DNA from: Duncaniella muris
Lineage (GTDB): Bacteria; Bacteroidota; Bacteroidia; Bacteroidales; Muribaculaceae
DNA: 64,000 nt
Reading direction: 5' to 3'
Assembly (NCBI RefSeq): GCF_003024805.1
Contig: NZ_PUEC01000005.1
Location: 1 to 64,000 of the forward strand
The position numbers and the translations under genes are program-made. Positions 35,067 through 42,536 of this stretch are shown here, piece after piece; position 1 is the first letter of the stretch, and each line of letters opens with the position of its first letter. The notes beneath the pieces were generated by a model. That model was given only the letters and a program-made list of their open reading frames with translations, was not told the origin of the DNA and searched no databases.

Positions 35067-35501
35067 ATGCAGATACAACGCATCCAGACCGTCTATATCT
35101 TCCTCGCGCTTGTAGCGATGATGATATTTGTGATTGTGCCCTATGGGGAAGTAGATTATCTTTCCGGTCAGCCGGTTGTCACTGAGAAACTCTACACCAT
35201 GTATGAGTATGGGCTTCTGATACCGGCAGCCGCAGCCGTAATACTGCTTATTGTAGACATATTTCTTTTCCGCAATCTGCCGCTGCAGCGGACGGTGCTT
35301 ACCATCAGCCTGCTTCTGACTCTATGCTGCATCGCAGTGGTCTGCTTCATACTCTTCAAGCAGGCGGGAGCCGAGGAAATGGATGCCCATTTCTCAGTCT
35401 GGGATATTCTTCTTCCTGTAGCCGTCATATTCGAGATTCTCGGTCTCGGCGGAATATCAAAAGATGTCAAACTGCTCAATTCCTACAACCGTCTTCGTTG
35501 A
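35067..35501 (+). CDS. DUF4293 membrane protein
   Basis: 144 residues with four hydrophobic helices and the N-terminal signature MQIQRIQTVYIFLALVAMM of DUF4293, a family restricted to Bacteroidetes. A short charged C-terminus (SKDVKLLNSYNRLR) is typical too. Function unknown. It has its own promoter and terminator, so it is monocistronic. Confidence 0.88.
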   Translation: MQIQRIQTVYIFLALVAMMIFVIVPYGEVDYLSGQPVVTEKLYTMYEYGLLIPAAAAVILLIVDIFLFRNLPLQRTVLTISLLLTLCCIAVVCFILFKQAGAEEMDAHFSVWDILLPVAVIFEILGLGGISKDVKLLNSYNRLR

Positions 35502-35558
35502 TTGGCGCTATAATGCTCTTGTAGAGAAGAGTATTCAGTCTTTGGGGACCGCATAGAC

Positions 35559-35596
35559 AATTCGTCTCCGCAAAGAAGCGGAGGCGAATTTTTTTG
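35559..35596 (+). terminator. Terminator downstream of the DUF4293 gene
   Basis: A stem of AATTCGTCTCCGC with GCGGAGGCGAATT (one mismatch) around an AAAGAA loop, followed by seven T. Confidence 0.9.
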
Positions 35597-35605
35597 TCGT
35601 AGAAA

Positions 35606-35637
35606 TTTGTATCTGGAAAAATTAAATACTATCTTTG
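35606..35637 (+). promoter_or_regulatory. Consensus Bacteroidetes promoter of the DUF6377 gene
   Basis: TTTG at 35606-35609, then exactly 20 bases, then TATCTTTG at 35630-35637. It is among the best promoters in the window. The leader to the ATG at 35798 would be about 150 bases. Confidence 0.75.
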
Positions 35638-35797
35638 CCGAAGAATCAATTGATATTAATCGGTATTTTCTAACCCTTTAGCCTTATTTGGCAATCCTTT
35701 TATCTCCGTAATTCAAACTGACTGACGGCTTGCATCTTGGCCGCTCTGAATGTTGATTCTGTCTGTAAAATTGCAACACATTTCTATTGTTTGTTTA

Positions 35798-37369
35798 ATG
35801 AGAAAATTGTTTGTATGCTACGTCTTGCTACTGCTGGCTCCGGTGATGGCCGCGAGTAGTGCCGGGTCGCTCCCATCTACAGAAGAGGGGCTGCTTGATC
35901 TGCTTGACCGTGAGTTGATAAGACGTGACGGCTATATAAGAAAACGCATCGCTTCAGCCGATTCGCTTAATAAACTGATCGCCTCACAATCGGAGAGAAG
36001 AACGGAACTTTATCTGGACCTTGGCACTATGGTGGCTCCTATCAACTGCGACTCGGCGATTTCGGTTTTCAACCGTGGTCTTGAAGTGGCCCGTAATGTC
36101 GGCGATTCGGTCAGCGCGCAGCGTTTTTTGATTCTCAGCGCTTCTGAATTGCGCAAATTCGGCGCTACCCCTGATGCTCTTAATGCTCTTAAAAATGTCA
36201 ATGAAAACGGCATTTTCCCGGAAAACCGTTTGCTCTATTATGAAACCGCCCGTGATCTTAATCTTTACATAGCTGAAATACTTGAAAGCAGCGAGGTTGC
36301 CAGATCTTATCTTAAAGAAGGCATGAATTTTGCCGAAAAGCAGCTTGAGCTATTGCCGCCAGACACTCCGTCAGCACAGATTGCCCAGTCTATCATATAT
36401 TATGCCAAAGGTCAGCGTCCGCTGTCAGCAGGTTCTCTTCACAACCTTGCCACAGATCTTGATATGTCAGATCCGGATTTCTCATTGGCTATGACGATGC
36501 TTGGCGGTCAGTATTACTATCTCGGTTCATTACATGAAGCTGTACGCTACTGGTCGCTTGCGGCTATCTCCGAGGTGCGTAACGGCGATCTCAAAGGTTC
36601 GGCGATGGCTCGCCTCGGACGTGCGCTATATGATCTCGGTGATCTTGAAAGGGCCTATAAATATCTGTCTATATCGCTCGAAAATTCTGTCAGGGCAGGT
36701 GATATGTCAAACACTGTGTTCGTCTCTGAGTCCATGATACCGGTATCTCAGGCTTTGAGTTCGCTCTCTCACAGGCGTATGCTGATGATGTTCGGGCTGA
36801 TCGTGACGCTTTCGGTGGTTATATTGCTTTTAGGTAACTTCTATCGGCACAGAAAACGGCGAGTAAAAGAGCTTGAGCAGGTCAAGCGCCAGCTTGCTAA
36901 CGCCAATATGATAAAGGAAGCCTATATATCGGAGTTTATCAATCTCTGTTCGAGCTATATGGGTAGTCTTGAGGACTTCACCCGCATGTGCCGGCGCAAG
37001 ATTACTGCCGGTCAGACTGACGACCTTCTGAAATATATGAAAGAAGGCCGGTTCATGGACGAACAGCGTGAAAAGTTTGATGAGATTTTCGATGAGACCT
37101 TCCTTGCCATCTATCCCGACTTTATCACAGGTCTCAATCATCTGTTGCTCCCCGATAAACAGATAGTGCTGAGTTCGCCTAATGTGCTATCTACGGAACT
37201 GCGTGTGTTGGCCTTCATGCGCTTGGGGGTCGATGACACCGCAAGAATAGCGCACTTTCTCGGTGTGTCAACAAACACCATATATACCTATCGCAATAAA
37301 TTCAGGAATATGGCCGTCGAGCGAGAGACTTTTGACTCTGATGTTATGCAGATCGGGGTCATGAAGTAG
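35798..37369 (+). CDS. DUF6377 membrane regulator with TPR-like domain
   Basis: About 523 residues. A signal peptide (MRKLFVCYVLLLLAPVMA) is followed by a periplasmic helical, TPR-like repeat region to about residue 320 (ALYDLGDLERAYKYLSISLE). One membrane helix (MLMMFGLIVTLSVVILLLGNFY) follows, then a coiled segment, and a cytoplasmic DUF6377 part ending in a LuxR-like helix-turn-helix (LSTELRVLAFMRLGVDDTARIAHFLGVSTNTIYTYRNKFRNMA). Such proteins are one-component membrane regulators in Bacteroidetes. Target genes are unknown. The ATG at 35798 is chosen over 35750 because it starts the signal peptide. Confidence 0.88.
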   Translation: MRKLFVCYVLLLLAPVMAASSAGSLPSTEEGLLDLLDRELIRRDGYIRKRIASADSLNKLIASQSERRTELYLDLGTMVAPINCDSAISVFNRGLEVARNVGDSVSAQRFLILSASELRKFGATPDALNALKNVNENGIFPENRLLYYETARDLNLYIAEILESSEVARSYLKEGMNFAEKQLELLPPDTPSAQIAQSIIYYAKGQRPLSAGSLHNLATDLDMSDPDFSLAMTMLGGQYYYLGSLHEAVRYWSLAAISEVRNGDLKGSAMARLGRALYDLGDLERAYKYLSISLENSVRAGDMSNTVFVSESMIPVSQALSSLSHRRMLMMFGLIVTLSVVILLLGNFYRHRKRRVKELEQVKRQLANANMIKEAYISEFINLCSSYMGSLEDFTRMCRRKITAGQTDDLLKYMKEGRFMDEQREKFDEIFDETFLAIYPDFITGLNHLLLPDKQIVLSSPNVLSTELRVLAFMRLGVDDTARIAHFLGVSTNTIYTYRNKFRNMAVERETFDSDVMQIGVMK

Positions 37370-37418
37370 GCCTGAAAAATGGGGAGTTCTGGCTCTTTGC
37401 CGTTTAGATCGAATTTAG

Positions 37419-37462
37419 ATTTATCAATCAATGCTTTATATTTAAAGCATTGATTGATAAAT
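37419..37462. repeat. Perfect 20-base inverted repeat with 4-base loop
   Basis: Arms at 37419-37438 and 37443-37462 are perfectly complementary around TATT, 50 bases after the DUF6377 stop. It is AT-rich with no T run. It may be a terminator-type hairpin or a protein-binding palindrome. Confidence 0.85.
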
Positions 37463-37512
37463 TATTATTGCTTATATTCTGTTTTGATAATTTAGATTTT
37501 GCACCGATACTA

Positions 37513-37543
37513 TTGACTGCGGGTGAAAAACACCCTATCTTTG
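37513..37543 (+). promoter_or_regulatory. Promoter of a possible small RNA
   Basis: TTG at 37513-37515, 20 bases, then TATCTTTG at 37536-37543. No convincing protein frame lies downstream. Confidence 0.65.
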
Positions 37544-37549
37544 CGTTAT

Positions 37550-37741
37550 ACTTATGACAACCGGGTGATTCCGGTTAAGAATATTGGATTATAGATTATA
37601 TCAATAGAGATCATACTTACGAATGAAGAAAATGATTTAGGTAATAAAAGATTTGTTTTACGTTAGGTTTTTAGAATTATTTTACACTACGTTAGATTCT
37701 GTAGAGAGAGCGGTCTTCGTGAAGAAGACAGCTCTTTTTTT
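37550..37741 (+). ncRNA. Possible small RNA of about 190 bases
   Basis: The stretch is bracketed by a good promoter (TATCTTTG at 37536-37543) and a rho-independent terminator ending in seven T (37707-37741). Inside are only minute frames, such as ATGAAGAAAATGATTTAG (five codons) near 37622. I do not recognise a known RNA family. It could also be a leader that normally terminates before the repeat island. A homology or expression test is needed to decide. Confidence 0.4.
37707..37741 (+). terminator. Terminator upstream of the repeat island
   Basis: AGAGC-G-GTCTTC pairs with GAAGAC-A-GCTCT (one mismatch) around a short loop, followed by a T run from 37735. Confidence 0.85.
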
Positions 37742-37775
37742 GTGCCCTTGCCTGATGCCTTCGGCCGTATCCGGG

Positions 37776-38170
37776 ATGGTAAATCGGTGTCCTCAGCCGG
37801 ACACCATATTGGGGGGATGTCTTTTATCCCCCCGACACCTACGCGCTGTGCGCTGCGGTGTCGGGGGCTACGAGTAAATCGGTGTCCTGCGGACACCCGC
37901 TGCCCGCTTGGCTGTTCGTGGCGGAAAATCGGTGCCCTCATCCGGATACTCGCTGCCTGCGTTGCCGTCCGGGATGGTGTTGGATGCCTGCTGCCCGTGG
38001 GGCTGTTCGTGGTGGGTTCTGTCGGATACCGGCTGTTACGGCGGTGCTGAATGGGCGTCCGGAGGACGCTGATTTACTCGTAGCCCGTGACACCGTAACG
38101 CACGTGAAGGTGTCACGGGCTATTGCGTTTCCCGCAGCATGGTGTCCGGTTGAGGACACCGATTTACCAT
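37776..38170. repeat. GC-rich nested inverted-repeat island
   Basis: 32-base arms at 37776-37807 and 38139-38170 are inverted copies with one mismatch. Each arm is itself a hairpin with the core GGTGTCC...GGACACC. Inside, GGGCTACGAGTAAATC at 37865-37880 is perfectly inverted at 38071-38086. Between each outer and inner arm sits another hairpin: CCCCCGACACC/GGTGTCGGGGG (37829-37839, 37857-37867) on the left, and GCCCGTGACACC/GGTGTCACGGGC (38083-38094, 38109-38120) on the right. So two related modules face each other. A diverged arm copy starts near 37925. No transposase lies inside. The base composition is far richer in GC than the flanking intergenic DNA. Confidence 0.9.
37899..38015. repeat. 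26-base direct repeats in the centre of the island
   Basis: The stretches at 37899-37924 and 37990-38015 agree at 22 of 26 positions (GCTGCCCG...GGCTGTTCGTGG core), with starts 91 bases apart. Confidence 0.75.
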
Positions 38171-38387
38171 CACGCCACGTGAGGCATTGACCGGATACTT
38201 GCCGTCTGTGTTTTGTGCAAAGGTGATGTTTTGTTATATCCGGGCGTTTAAATGTTATTTTGCAGTTTAGATCAGAATATTTGTTAGTGGGATATAAATG
38301 ACTTATAGTCAGATTTGTTTGGATAATTCGATTAAGATCGAATTTTGATTATTACATAGCGGTATATAGGAGGGACGCATGATGCGC

Positions 38388-38395
38388 TATCTTTG
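38388..38395 (+). promoter_or_regulatory. Orphan -7 box downstream of the repeat island
   Basis: TATCTTTG followed by C. There is no clear -33 box. A transcript from here would meet the terminator at 38495-38525 after about 120 bases. Confidence 0.4.
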
Positions 38396-38494
38396 CAATG
38401 TGTAAAATTTAATCAGTTTATGGATTGCAGGAAATGGTTTCTGCGACATAAAATATTCCAATAGATATAGAGTCAATCGACAGACAGAAAAACA

Positions 38495-38525
38495 AGAAAG
38501 CCGCTTCGTGATGAAGCGGCTTTCT
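38495..38525. terminator. Bidirectional terminator hairpin
   Basis: AGAAAGCCGCTTC and GAAGCGGCTTTCT are perfect 13-base arms around GTGAT. It serves the minus-strand gene ending at 38566 and any plus-strand RNA from the left. Confidence 0.85.
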
Positions 38526-38565
38526 GCTTGATATGAAATGGGGAATCTGTAGAATCACATCCAAT

Positions 38566-39999
38566 TTACTTCACGAGCACCTTGCTGACCTGGCTGCCCT
38601 GACGGCGAACATAGATGCCTGGGGTCAGATTGTCAGCATTCACGCGCACACCCTGGAGGTTGTAGAATTCAACGGGAGCGTTTGAATTGTCAACAGTGAT
38701 ATCGGTGATGCCGCTGGTTACGGGATTTGTTGTGAATGTCACGTAGATCGGGGTTCCTTCTTCGTTGAGCGGAGAGTTAGTCCAGATAACATCAATAGTC
38801 ATGTCTGCAACATCTCCGGTGATTGTGCCTTTGATTGTTACATCTGCGAAGATCATGTCACTCATCAGTTTCAGATCTTTTGTTACGCCTGAAAAAGTCT
38901 TGACGCCATCTTTCTCGGTTACGGTAACATTTTCTACAACAATATCGCCTAACTGCATTGCGCCATCGCCATCGCCGAGCGCGAAGTTGGGAAGTTTGAA
39001 GGTACAAGTATTTTCGCCGGTGGGGATAATTTCGATTGTCGCAGCAGAGTTTTTGGCTAATGTGCCCTCAGGGTCATCAGGATTCAGGTCTTTACAGTAA
39101 ATATTAAGATAACCTGCATATGTTTCTGATTTTACCTCCTCATTGTCATAAACAAGGCGAACATCATCAACCACGAGGCTGTTCCCTTCACCTACAGCAT
39201 CTGCACCACCGAAGTAGTCACCTGCTGAGATTATTACATTGATATATTCAGGAGTTTCTTCAGAGAAGTATTCGAAATCAGCTGAAAATTTTGTCCATTC
39301 GTCAGTGTTTTCTGTAATATAAGCTTCAATCTTTCCAATGAGTAAGCCATCTTCAGAAGTGACATTTCCTCCTTGGCATCCATCCATTGACATTCCTAAT
39401 ACACAACGATCGCGGTCTGTCATTGTTACGGTGGTAGGAGTGCCCATTATTATATTTCCTGGAACATCGGCCTGAGTCCAATGGCCTTTCCATAGATAGG
39501 CTACAATAGTAGTTTTTTCGTTTGGTTTTGCTGTTCCGCGGCTGCGCTGGTACATAAATTCAAGGCTCTTCGGACGGTCTGTGAATTCTAAGCCTTTGAA
39601 TGAGCCACCATCGCTGTTTGTGACTGTTATTCCCGTCCAACCGAATTTAGGTACTGCAGTAGACCAGCTTGTACCTAAATTAAGATATGCAGGGATGATT
39701 TGTGATTTCATATACTGATTAGCCGTGTTGGTCAGCTTTACTGCAGTCTCTGAGTTGTATCCTTCAACTTTTGATCCTACTGTGGTTGCACCCAATCCGC
39801 CCATGCCGATTACATTTGAAACGCACCAGCCTTCAGGTTCTGTGCCTTGTACTGTTGTATTATCGAGGCTTGTCCAAGGAACGCAGTTAACCCACTCACC
39901 TTCGAATCCGACACTCGGCAGTTGCTGCTGGGCTGTGGCGTTTAGCCCCATAGCTCCCATCAGCAGGGCGCTATACATTGATTTGTAAAGAAATTTCAT
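38566..39999 (-). CDS. Secreted protein with PCMD-like N-part and C-terminal sorting-like tail
   Basis: 477 residues with a signal peptide (MKFLYKSMYSALLMGAMGLNATA). The first about 290 residues are a beta-rich domain reminiscent of PCMD-type carbohydrate-binding folds (FEGEWVNCVPW, LEFMYQRSRG, NSLVVDDVRLVYDNEE). Then comes a calycin-like beta domain (about 295-430, with repeated TVTEKDGVKTFSG and ADVTIKGTITGDVADMTIDV). The C-terminal end VEFYNLQGVRVNADNL...GIYVRRQGSQVSKVLVK resembles tails of Bacteroidales secreted proteins related to type IX sorting signals. The leader is about 160 bases. Ligand unknown. Confidence 0.78.
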   Translation of the reverse strand: MKFLYKSMYSALLMGAMGLNATAQQQLPSVGFEGEWVNCVPWTSLDNTTVQGTEPEGWCVSNVIGMGGLGATTVGSKVEGYNSETAVKLTNTANQYMKSQIIPAYLNLGTSWSTAVPKFGWTGITVTNSDGGSFKGLEFTDRPKSLEFMYQRSRGTAKPNEKTTIVAYLWKGHWTQADVPGNIIMGTPTTVTMTDRDRCVLGMSMDGCQGGNVTSEDGLLIGKIEAYITENTDEWTKFSADFEYFSEETPEYINVIISAGDYFGGADAVGEGNSLVVDDVRLVYDNEEVKSETYAGYLNIYCKDLNPDDPEGTLAKNSAATIEIIPTGENTCTFKLPNFALGDGDGAMQLGDIVVENVTVTEKDGVKTFSGVTKDLKLMSDMIFADVTIKGTITGDVADMTIDVIWTNSPLNEEGTPIYVTFTTNPVTSGITDITVDNSNAPVEFYNLQGVRVNADNLTPGIYVRRQGSQVSKVLVK

Positions 40000-40165
40000 A
40001 ATTTAAGTTTATGTAAATGATTGGTTAGTTACCGTTATTGTAATCACAACAATGTCTGCGGTTCCTTTTTTTTGTGTATAAGGAAACTCATGGTGATTTT
40101 TACTATTTGGTTTGACAGATTCAGACAGACATAGCCAATGTCTATAAAATCGCAAAATTTCGTGG

Positions 40166-40173
40166 CAAAGTTA
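40166..40173 (-). promoter_or_regulatory. -7 box of the 477-residue secreted protein gene
   Basis: The minus strand reads TAACTTTG. A TTTG-like box lies about 22 bases upstream (CAAA at 40196-40199). Confidence 0.5.
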
Positions 40174-40397
40174 CGGATAATTTGCGGTTTTTAGGCAAAT
40201 AGAAGCTAAAAATGTTGCTGAAAATTATCTAATTGTTGCAGATTGAGTATAATAGAGCAATTTTAGCGCCGATGTGGAGAATTGCGGTATTCTTTGGCTC
40301 TGGGAAAAATAGATCAAAAATCGCCCGAATTTACGGTGAGGTTATAGTGGAGATGAAAAAAATGTCGGCAAAGCCATCGGATTTCTGCTGATTTGCG

Positions 40398-40405
40398 TAA
40401 TTTTG
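40398..40405 (+). promoter_or_regulatory. -7 box of the PCMD lipoprotein gene
   Basis: TAATTTTG, 35 bases before the ATG at 40441. Confidence 0.5.
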
Positions 40406-40440
40406 TAACTTGAAAGCAAATATAGTAATTGAATCACAAT

Positions 40441-41592
40441 ATGAAAATTTTTCGCCTGATGCAGGTGATGACAGTGTTCTTTTCCACAGTGTGGCTGTCA
40501 TCATGTATCGAGAACGAACCGCTCAATGCCGAGTGTGACATTGTGTCAGCTTCCCTGCCGGAAGAACTGCTTGTGCGCCCGGCTGAGATTGTAGACCGCA
40601 AGGATGTACATTCGGTCACCTTTATAGTAAAGAATTTTGTAGATGTGACGGCGCTTGCGCCTGAATTTGAGATCACTCCGGGTGCGACTATCGCCCCTGC
40701 GAGCGGCACGATGCGCGACTTCTCCGATCCGCAGGAGTATACAGTCACATCCGAAGACGGCCAGTGGTCAAAGACTTATACGGTTATTGCCAAGCATGAC
40801 GATCCGATAGCGCTGAAATATAGTTTCGAGAATGCGCGCGTGGTTCCGGCCAACTCCCAGGGTGGTATGTGTGATGAATTTGTGGAACTTTCTCCGACTG
40901 ATCCCAATGTGCCGAATATGGTGTGGGCGAGCGGAAATCAAGGCTTCGGACTGACCAACGGCAAGAAAGGGCCGGAGACATATCCGACATTTCAGGCTGA
41001 CAACGGTGTGGTTGGCCGTTGTGCCGGACTGGTGACCCGCTCTACAGGAACGTTTGGCGCTATGGTGGGTATGCCTCTGGCTGCAGGCAATCTGTTTATA
41101 GGCAAGTTCGATATGACCAATGCTGTCAACAAGCCCTTGGAGGCAACCCAGTTCGGTACCTCGTTCTATTATGTGCCTATAGGTCTGCGTGGCTACTACT
41201 GCTACACTCCCGGCGAGAAGTTCATGGAGCTTGTCAACCGCAAGCTTGTGGAAGTGCCGGGCCGCACTGACGAATGTGATATCTATGCGGTGTTCTACGA
41301 ACGCACGGCTGATATGGAGTATCTTGACGGCAATAATGTGCTGTCTGATGACAATCCCAACATCATAGCTGTGGCCCGTCTTGACGAAACCCAGCGTAAG
41401 GGTGCTGCTGACTGGACTCATTTTGATGTAGAATTCAAATATCGTCCTGACAAGAGTCTTGATCCTGAAAAACTTGAAAACGGGGTCTATGCACTGGCTG
41501 TGGTGATGACATCGAGCATCGAGGGTGCGAAATTCTCAGGAGCTATAGGCAGCGCTCTGTTTGTAGATGAGCTTGAAGTAGTCTGCCTCTAA
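40441..41592 (+). CDS. PCMD domain-containing lipoprotein
   Basis: About 383 residues. A lipoprotein signal ends in the lipobox WLSSC. An Ig-like domain of the DUF5018/BACON-adjacent kind follows (about 20-120: VHSVTFIVKNFVDVTALAPEFEITPGATIAPASG, EYTVTSEDGQWSKTYTVIA). Then comes the PCMD (putative carbohydrate metabolism) domain to the end (GLVTRSTGTFGAMVGMPLAAGNLFIGKF, IGSALFVDELEVVCL). The ATG at 40441 is preferred over an in-frame TTG at 40429. It lies 22 bases before an outer-membrane barrel gene, a pair often seen in Bacteroidales. Confidence 0.85.
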   Translation: MKIFRLMQVMTVFFSTVWLSSCIENEPLNAECDIVSASLPEELLVRPAEIVDRKDVHSVTFIVKNFVDVTALAPEFEITPGATIAPASGTMRDFSDPQEYTVTSEDGQWSKTYTVIAKHDDPIALKYSFENARVVPANSQGGMCDEFVELSPTDPNVPNMVWASGNQGFGLTNGKKGPETYPTFQADNGVVGRCAGLVTRSTGTFGAMVGMPLAAGNLFIGKFDMTNAVNKPLEATQFGTSFYYVPIGLRGYYCYTPGEKFMELVNRKLVEVPGRTDECDIYAVFYERTADMEYLDGNNVLSDDNPNIIAVARLDETQRKGAADWTHFDVEFKYRPDKSLDPEKLENGVYALAVVMTSSIEGAKFSGAIGSALFVDELEVVCL

Positions 41593-41614
41593 TCTATAAA
41601 ATGAAAATAGGATA

Positions 41615-42397
41615 ATGAATGTCAAACGTTATATAATAGGAGTCTTGGCGATGGCTTTCGGCTTTGTTGGCGCTACGGCTCAGGTTGACCGTTCGCTGGC
41701 AGTCATCAAGGCGATGCTCCACGGGTTTGAATATGAGGTCTATGCAGGAACAAACATCGGGGGAGCTTCTCCTCTGCCTCTCCCTGCCGAAATCCGTGAA
41801 ATTAATTCATACAGTCCGGAACTTAATCTGCAAATAGGTGCCACTGTTACAAAGTGGATGGATGTGCAGAAGAAGTGGGGTCTCTCTCTGGGTGTGCGTC
41901 TTGAAACCAAAGGTATGGAAACCAAGGCTGCGGTGAAGAACTATGGTATGGCCATCATTCAGGACGGCGCTACTGTCAGCGGCCGCTGGACCGGCATGGT
42001 GCAGACCCGCTATCACTCGCAGCAGTTAGTGTTTCCGCTGACAGCCGTATTCAAGGCCCACAAGCGCCTTAAGGTTCACGCCGGGCCATATGTGGCCTTT
42101 GCGTTCAGCAATGATTTTGACGGATATGTCTATGACGGCTATCTCCGTGAAGGCGATCCGACCGGCCCGAAGATCTCGTTTGAGGGCGACTCGCGTGCCA
42201 ACTATGATTTCGGTGACAATCTGCGCCATTTCCAGTGGGGTATGCAGGGCGGCGTGACATGGACTGCCTATAAGCATCTGCTTGTCAATGCCAATCTCGC
42301 CTGGGGTTGCAATGACATTTTCGAATCGTCGTTCAAGACGGTGACATTCAATCTCTATCCGATATATCTCAATGTAGGTTTCGGTTATCTCTTCTGA
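41615..42397 (+). CDS. PorT-like outer-membrane beta-barrel protein
   Basis: 260 residues with a signal peptide (MNVKRYIIGVLAMAFGFVGATAQ). The mature part is a barrel of amphipathic strands (YEVYAGTNIGGASPL, ELNLQIGATVTKW, LSLGVRLETKGMETKA, LKVHAGPYVAFAFS) ending in IYLNVGFGYLF with an aromatic last residue. The GTNIGG...GVRLETKG pattern fits the PorT/outer-membrane beta-barrel family of Bacteroidetes. Co-transcribed with the PCMD lipoprotein, it may form a surface complex with it. Function unproven. Confidence 0.82.
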   Translation: MNVKRYIIGVLAMAFGFVGATAQVDRSLAVIKAMLHGFEYEVYAGTNIGGASPLPLPAEIREINSYSPELNLQIGATVTKWMDVQKKWGLSLGVRLETKGMETKAAVKNYGMAIIQDGATVSGRWTGMVQTRYHSQQLVFPLTAVFKAHKRLKVHAGPYVAFAFSNDFDGYVYDGYLREGDPTGPKISFEGDSRANYDFGDNLRHFQWGMQGGVTWTAYKHLLVNANLAWGCNDIFESSFKTVTFNLYPIYLNVGFGYLF

Positions 42398-42441
42398 TAG
42401 CCGAAACTTCGAGGTTTTAAGCAACCTCTTAAACTGACTAT

Positions 42442-42511
42442 AACAGACAGCGCCTGCAAGGCTGCGATACAGATTTTTTTCTGTCCGCGCATCTTGCAGG
42501 CGCTGTCTGTT
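42442..42511. terminator. Long-stem bidirectional hairpin between convergent genes
   Basis: Perfect 19-base arms at 42442-42460 and 42493-42511 (AACAGACAGCGCCTGCAAG and its complement) enclose a 32-base loop with its own ACAG/CTGT hairpin around seven T. It lies between the barrel gene and the convergent 1000-residue gene. Confidence 0.75.
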
Positions 42512-42536
42512 CGGGTTTATGCGGAAGCCTGGCGGC

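Larger units (their letters stand above)
37370..38565. other. 1.2-kb region without a supported protein gene
   Basis: In order it holds: a 20-base-arm palindrome, a strong promoter, a possible small RNA ending in a terminator, a GC-rich island of nested inverted and direct repeats, a second -7 box, and a bidirectional terminator. The short reading frames across the island follow the palindromes and have no ribosome-binding site or recognisable family. A 14-codon frame at 38420-38464 is noted only as a possibility. Confidence 0.7.
40000..40440. other. Divergent intergenic region with two promoters
   Basis: It contains the leader and promoter of the 477-residue secreted protein (minus) and the promoter of the PCMD lipoprotein (plus). 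The rest is AT-rich and I see no gene in it. Confidence 0.6.

Noticed and set aside
37776-38170. CRISPR array
   Set aside because: Repeats are inverted, unequal in length and without regular spacers, and no cas gene is in the window.
37742-38190. Reading frames across the GC-rich island
   Set aside because: Several overlapping frames exist on both strands only because the DNA is GC-rich and palindromic. None has a ribosome-binding site, a recognisable domain or a consistent start.
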